Source of the DNA: Corallium rubrum
Lineage: Eukaryota > Cnidaria > Anthozoa > Scleralcyonacea > Coralliidae
Assembly (NCBI GenBank): GCA_964035015.1
Contig: OZ035997.1
Coordinates: 11,666,036-11,730,035 of the forward strand
DNA: 64,000 nucleotides
Direction of reading: 5' to 3'
The notes under the pieces are model-generated. The model saw nothing but the letters and a program-made list of their open reading frames with translations, had not been told where the DNA came from and made no database searches. The stretch's first letter is position 1; each line of letters begins with the position of its first letter. The translations under genes and the position numbers were made by a program. Shown one piece after another: positions 58,936-64,000 of this stretch.

Positions 58936-59345
58936 CAGAACTTGGAAAGAATAGTATATATAAAATTAACACATAGAATTAACAGATCATCACAGGCATC
59001 AGAGCTGACCTGCATGAAAAGGTAATTATCCATTTCTAAGTACAACGACATAAAACTAAAGTGGAAAGCAAGTTGTTTATAGGAAATTTCATTGATTCAG
59101 ATCAGGCATAGGCGGATGGTACATACTGCCGAAATTATCGAACGTGGATTTCTAACGTTTCGAACAGTGGCGTGCTGGCCTTTGTTCGTCAGGGGAGGCC
59201 AACAGTGAATTTGGCGCCCCCAGCCCCAAGTTACCATGCATCTTTGTAAGCATCATATCTACGTTGATGGCGGCACCGGCTGAGTCCGAAAAGACAAAGT
59301 TGAGCCCATGAGCATAGCAATGAGTGTATACTACATGACTATATA

Positions 59346-59566
59346 ATGTAATAAAAGTAGCGTGCTGCGTAGGTAGTGTAGAAACAACAATCGAAATATA
59401 GTAAGGTTAGATATACTGCCGAAACAGAGAACGTAGGAGTCTAACGTTTCGAGCGAAGGCCCTTAACTTCGTTTCTCTCTGACGAAGGGCCTTCGCTCGA
59501 AACGTTAGACTCCTACGTTCTCTGTTTCGGCAGTATATCTAACCTTACTATATTTCGATTGTTTAT
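59346..59566. repeat. palindromic repeat nested in the hAT element
   Basis: Arms carrying AATCGAAATATAGTAAGGTT, TACTGCCGAAACAGAGAACG and TAACGTTTCGAGCGAAGGCC fold back around a TTCGTTTCTCTCTGACG centre. Same family as the repeat into which the hAT itself inserted. Confidence 0.75.
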
Positions 59567-59836
59567 ACTATAGAACTTTTGCTTGGCTACTGATCGCTGT
59601 CCAACCGTTACGACGAGTGCTTCATGCTGCGCGTGCGAACTTTTTCAAGATGATGATGGATGGTAACAGACAAGAGCTTCAACACTTCCAAGAAATTTCC
59701 CCTGTTTAATAATTCACTTTCAAGTGATTCTCGATGGCCTCTAAATGTTTCTCAAGGAAGATTATAGAATCTACGATGCGCGTCATTACATTCCTATTGC
59801 TAATAACTTTCTTCGTGCAGCTTCTTCGTGTTCTTG

Positions 59837-60205
59837 TTACCCCAAGCATGAAGCAATAGTCATCTCTTGCAAGAAAAGAACCTCTGCGACGTTTGCGTGA
59901 GCTGCTGAAATCTCGTGGTTATCAACAACGCTGTGTTGTTTCTTCCAAATGGAAATCCAGCAAACACTAGCAAACGTAAAGGCGTTTCCTTGATTTGCGC
60001 GTGTTAACTCGCCCCGTGATAATGCATCTGTGAACAGAAGACGAGGTACACAAAACGGGCTATCCGCGCTCAATGTATAGGAAATCCATTTCCGTTTTGT
60101 ATCGTCATGGTGAAAAAATACTTGCTGTGAACAATATCTGGAACGTTCGCCAAACTTCTTGTTTCTCAACTCTAATGTCGACTGACTTGGTTGGCAAGGC
60201 TCCAT
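59837..60205 (-). pseudogene. hAT transposase N-terminal zinc-finger (TTF-like) fragment
   Basis: The 122-residue stretch has EPCQPSQ, RYCSQQVFF, KRKWISYTLSADSPFCVPRL, then FTFASVCW-x-WKKQHSVVDNHEISAAH. W-x-x-Y-x3-D-x2-FC and F-x6-W-x3-WKK...H-x2-S-x2-H match the TTF zinc finger found before the catalytic core in many hAT transposases and ZMYM/ZNF862-type proteins. The expected Cys pairs are partly lost. The frame stops at about the point where the catalytic core would begin. Confidence 0.65.
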
Positions 60206-61424
60206 TTTTTTAAAGTAATTTTACTTTATCTTCTGTGCTTAGCTTTAAGCCAACAAGTGATGCAGGATCGGATGTTCCACTGACTTCATCAACAACGATT
60301 CTTGGATTCGACAATCGACAGTTCCCTGTGACATTTCTCATGCCAGTGGCTTAATTGGTTCCTCGACATCATCTTGTTCTTGCAGTGTCGTCTCTGCCGT
60401 TTCTTCAACCTCGCGCAAGTTCTCAACATCCTGATCCTTGCAGAATTCTTGATGAACTTCAACTATTGAACTTTCCTCGCCTTGGTTTACTGCTTGACAT
60501 CCAAATCTTTTTCTGACTCTGGAGAATCTGCTGGAGATCTATGCCTTTCACCTTTTCACAGCTTCCACCCCTTCTGCATCTGAACATTGAACAGTTTTTG
60601 CTTCAGGCTCTAGATTTACTCTCACGAGTCTCATTTTCGTGTTGGAAGTACTCAAGTTTAGCATGAAAGAACTAAGCTGCTTGTTCTCCTGTTACCTAGC
60701 TTTCTTTGCTTTTCTGGATTCAGCACTGGACTTTTGTCGTTTGTCGGACATATCTACAGGCTATAGTAGCATAATGCCGATGATCAGATTAGGAGAATTG
60801 AAAATAAACGGGGTTTTTATTGTAAGTTGAAAAGTCTTGGATTTGATTTTCAAATGTAAATTTTGCCGCAGCGAGCGAGGCTGAAGCCATCGAACAACAC
60901 AGTATACCTATTACCTAATTTGGCTAGCAAGCCACAAATGACAAATGTACCAAGCTCAACTTCGATGCTCTTCTATTCAGCGATTGCGTGTGACAACTAA
61001 CAACAATGCAATACGGCAATAGTCGTGGCTCGTAGGTACATGACCAAATACTGACTAACGCTTTTGTGTCCTTTGGGGCAATTTTGGCGCCCCCTTTTAG
61101 TTTTGGCGCCCCCTAAAAAATCTTCACTGGGGGAGGGGCATGGCCCCCCGGCCCCCCTGCCAGCACGCCACTGGTTTCGAACATCCGTTCAATAATTTTG
61201 GCAGTACTCAAACGTTACGTACCTTACTATATTAATATTTCGATCTGTATTTCAACACAACTGCCTACGCAGCACAAATTATTTCACTAGTACAGGAATA
61301 TAGACGGTTGAACTCATACTGACAGAAAACGTCACATGCACCCTCCCGTTCGCTACGTCCCTGCAAAAAGGGGGCTGCTGATTGGGATTTTAAGATTGTT
61401 GCTAATGTGAGTGGGATTTGCTAA

Positions 61425-61854
61425 TGGACCTTTTCACCAATAGCGGCGCCATCTTGAATTCGCAATGCATTGTGGTCTATCCAGGGTAATATAAGCTCAA
61501 TTAGACGGGCGGTTGCTTAGTGCTTAGACATAATGCGGTAATTTGTTCTTGATAAACACTTTCGTGGCAACAATGTCTAGATATGATCGTTGTCATATTG
61601 GTAAAAGCAATAATTATCGTACGTATATAGGGATACATTTGTCATGAATCTATCCTTACACGTCCGAGAATTGTTGCTTTTACCAATATGACAATTATAT
61701 TTAGATATTGTTGCCACGAAAGTATTTATAAAGAAAAAAATACCGCATTGTGTCTCAACACTACGCAATCGCCCTTTTAATGGAGCTTGTTACCCTGGAT
61801 AGACCATAATGCATTGCGAATTCAAGATGGCGCCGCTATTGGTGAAAAGGTCTA
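61425..61854. mobile_element. PIF/Harbinger-like MITE, family 5
   Basis: TGGACCTTTTCACCAATAGC and the complement GCTATTGGTGAAAAGGTCTA are the ends; TAA flanks both (61422-61424 and 61855-61857). The arms pair for over 150 bp (GGCGCCATCTTGAATTCGCA, TTACCCTGGATAGACC, GTTGCCACGAAAG). Confidence 0.75.
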
Positions 61855-61950
61855 TAACTGTTGTACATTGGGAAATGGGATCCAGACCCCCCCCCCCCCC
61901 CCCCCCCCCCCTTCAGGACCCTTCCTTCATGGAAGCTGTTTGAATAGTCT

Positions 61951-62326
61951 GAGACCCCTTTTACACGATGCCGGTACAATTTCAAAACGGAACGAAATCA
62001 TACCGGTGTGTAAATACAGGCCAAAGTCTTGCGTTTACACGGTGCCGGTATAATATAATGACGGATTAGGATGTGACTATTCTCTTCCAATGAGAATTGA
62101 GAAGACTTTGTGAATACTGCTGATCCGAATACTGTGGTCGTATATATCGTGATTACCGTCATCAAACTGTTACGGCACCGGCGTTTACACGATACCGGTT
62201 ACCCGTCTTCATTTTGTGCCGTTTTCATGATGTCATTGTTGTGCCGGTATCGTGTAAATGCAAGTCCTAAACGGCATGATTTTGTTCCGTTTTCAAATTG
62301 TACCGGCATCGTGTAAACGCAGTCTG
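61951..62326. mobile_element. full-length MITE of the CCGTTTACACGATGCC family
   Basis: GAGACCCCTTTTACACGATG and CATCGTGTAAACGCAGTCTG are the ends; internal sequence matches 27955-28365 in reverse order. AGTCTGA occurs at both edges. A homopolymer of about 25 C lies just before it (61887-61911). Confidence 0.75.
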
Positions 62327-63613
62327 AAAAAAGAGTTGCCGCGGAAGCTGAGATATGGACTGATTGCTTAATTTGCTTTTAATTCTTTTGGATCTTTTCG
62401 CGATTAGAAATAGACAGACTAGAATTATAACAAGCTAAGTAACCGTGTTGTATTGCAGTATATCGCACTACATTTAACTACCAAGATACTCAAGTACTCT
62501 TTTTAGTGATCATAAGCGATGGGTGCAAACGTACAAGACTTGGGATTTTCAACATCGAGATGTTATTAGATTTATGTAATTATTGATGGGAATTTTTCGA
62601 AGAATTCCAAGGGTTTTCAGGGATTTCTAGAGATTTTTAGAAATGTTTAATATTTTTTTAAATTAGTTTTAGACTTTTAATTTTGGACGTAAGATCTGCG
62701 GTGATGTCCGTTTTTTAAGGATTCTTTAATGAGGTGTACGAGATTCTTGAGAGTGATACGCGCCGTGATAATCACTAATCTTGACGAGGTCTGGGCCGAG
62801 TTTATATGCGTTTACAAACTCGATTCTTAGGATTTCGGAGCTATCATTTCCTTCAAATTATGAAGCTTAACCAACTACTAAAACCCCCATCTGATTAGAC
62901 AACCTTTTTAAACGAAACCTCACCCCCATACCATCCCCCGGAAACCCTAAACCTAATCACGCCACCCGGAAATCCTAAACCTAACCACAACCCTCCGGAA
63001 AAATGTCCCACCTCTCATAGCCCGACCACAACACCCCTATAGAATTTTTACCTTTATGTGTTCCAGTCAGATGGTTAAGCTTCATAATTTGAAACCGATG
63101 ATACCTCGATTTCGTGGGCGATGATCTTCGGTATACGCAATGTCTACCGATCAGCGGCAGGCATTATTAAATTGTGCGCTACGCTACACCACGTTGTCTT
63201 TCTTCCTCGAGGACTTTTCGACAACAGCCGTTATTGCTTGCAAATCAACAACCTAAAACTGCATAGATTGCCGTTCTTCACTTCAAGCAAGAGTGCTGAC
63301 GCCATCACTCTTTAATGGCTCGATTTTATACGCGTGACGTCCATGTTGAGGAAAACGTCGCATGCTTAAGCTCTTTAATTGAAAATGCTTCGGACGATAA
63401 CAAGTATTTTACCACTAATAGTAAATGGCAGCAACTCGCAGCACTTCACTTTTGATAAAAACTTCTAGTATAAATTAGCTCTAGTACATCGCTCACATTC
63501 GCTCAAGAATTACTAGTCTGTCATCAGTGGCGTGCCCAATCATATTCAACGCCAACGCCTTGCATTATCTTCATGATCAGGTTCGATTAGGTGGCCGGTG
63601 TTGCAACAGCATG
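62327..63613. other. gene-free stretch
   Basis: An inverted pair TTCAAATTATGAAGCTTAACCA / TGGTTAAGCTTCATAATTTG-AA brackets about 62852-63095 (quoted parts overlap the arms) and encloses CCCGGAAA(C/T)CCTAAACCTAA repeated twice; a small MITE is likely. No protein-like frame elsewhere. Confidence 0.45.
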
Positions 63614-63993
63614 CAGGCCAGAGACGTAGCCAGGATTTTGAAAGGGGGGGAGCCGAAATCAAAATAAATGTTTAGGGGGTCCGGGGGCATGCTCCCCGGG
63701 AAATTTTGAAATCGAGAGTCGCTGAAATGCTATTTCCTGGCTTTTGGAGAAAGATTTTACAAACTCTAAAGGTAAAAAACGTCATATAAAATACTCAAAA
63801 CACGCAAACGTCACATAGATACTCAAAATGCATACACTCAGTAGATTGAATACACTGTTTACAGTTTATTTCCTGACACAATTCATATTGCATCAGTTTT
63901 GTTGTTACATGTCTGTTGTTTTTATATCAAAAGGGGGTGGGGGGGGGGGGGGGAGCCGTGACTCCCCCGGCTCCCCCCCTGGCTACGTCCCTG
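63614..63993. mobile_element. short hAT-like element at the window end
   Basis: The left end is CAGGCCAGAGACGTAGCCAGG trimmed here to its core ACGTAGCCAGG, and the right end is CCTGGCTACGTCCCTG. ACAGCATG precedes the element (63606-63613) and ACAGCAT follows it to the last base, so an 8-bp duplication is likely with its last base outside the window. G- and C-rich subterminal stretches pair with each other. Confidence 0.65.
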
Positions 63994-64000
63994 ACAGCAT

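Larger units (their letters stand above)
59165..61173 (-). mobile_element. hAT DNA transposon, non-autonomous remnant
   Basis: Inverted ends CAGTGGCGTGCTGGC and GCCAGCACGCCACTG with an exact 8-bp duplication GTTTCGAA (59157-59164 and 61174-61181) identify a hAT element. Minus-strand coding remains start near 60750 (SDKRQKSSAESRKAKKAR), run through a region with stops, and reach a TTF-type zinc finger at 59837-60205. The catalytic and dimerisation parts are absent. Confidence 0.85.
59125..61290. repeat. GCGTAGGCAGT palindromic repeat split by a hAT element
   Basis: The left half (TACTGCCGAAATTATCGAAC...ACGTTTCGAA) and right half (CATCCGTTCAATAATTTTGG...ACTGCCTACGCAGCAC) belong to the same family as 59346-59566. 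They are separated by a hAT insertion whose 8-bp duplication falls inside the GTTTCGAA of this repeat. Confidence 0.7.

Overview
This is an AT-rich, repeat-saturated, intron-bearing animal nuclear sequence. Several things support that: GT/AG-split genes, a tRNA-derived SINE, LINE, hAT-like, CACTA-like and Harbinger-like DNA elements, long microsatellites, and small secreted Reeler-domain proteins. A marine invertebrate is likely and an anthozoan cnidarian is my guess, but the species cannot be fixed from the sequence alone.

The real gene content is a tandem family on the minus strand. Four Reeler-domain genes, here called A (8449-10903), B (19680-23891), C (29378-39015) and D (51618-57797), lie head to tail. 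Each starts with one exon coding a signal peptide plus the first two thirds of a Reeler domain and continues in an exon with the rest of the domain. B and C then have a short Thr/Ser/Pro linker exon. B, C and D end in a tiny last exon coding a hydrophobic tail that looks like a GPI-attachment signal. A carries linker and tail in one exon. All junctions found are phase 0. The predicted products are cell-surface proteins of about 200-235 residues. C and D are the youngest pair, with 107 of 117 identical residues in exon 1.

Between C and D, on the plus strand (43673-49612), lies a large gene of unrecognised name. It codes two C-x2-C/H-x2-C modules, a long region with scattered conserved-looking acidic residues, a domain carrying in order all seven acidic positions of the FEN1/XPG nuclease family with its GCD helix-hairpin motif, and a Cys-rich CXC-like C-terminus. 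One in-frame stop and two frame changes make this copy a pseudogene, or the assembly faulty. It is the most interesting unexplained locus here.

The rest is mobile and simple-sequence DNA. The left end holds a broken LINE with a CCHC motif and a restriction-like endonuclease (1092-2904). At 11359-15390 is a 4 kb CACTA-like element with 104-bp and 95-bp arrays and a captured SAM-domain gene. At least six palindromic elements are flanked by 3-bp TTA or TAA duplications (PIF/Harbinger-like). A hAT element with an 8-bp duplication (59165-61173) holds the N-terminal part of a transposase and is nested in, and itself contains, one palindromic repeat family. A second hAT-like short element ends the window. 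Introns 2 and 3 of gene C hold several kilobases of tetra- and pentanucleotide satellite.
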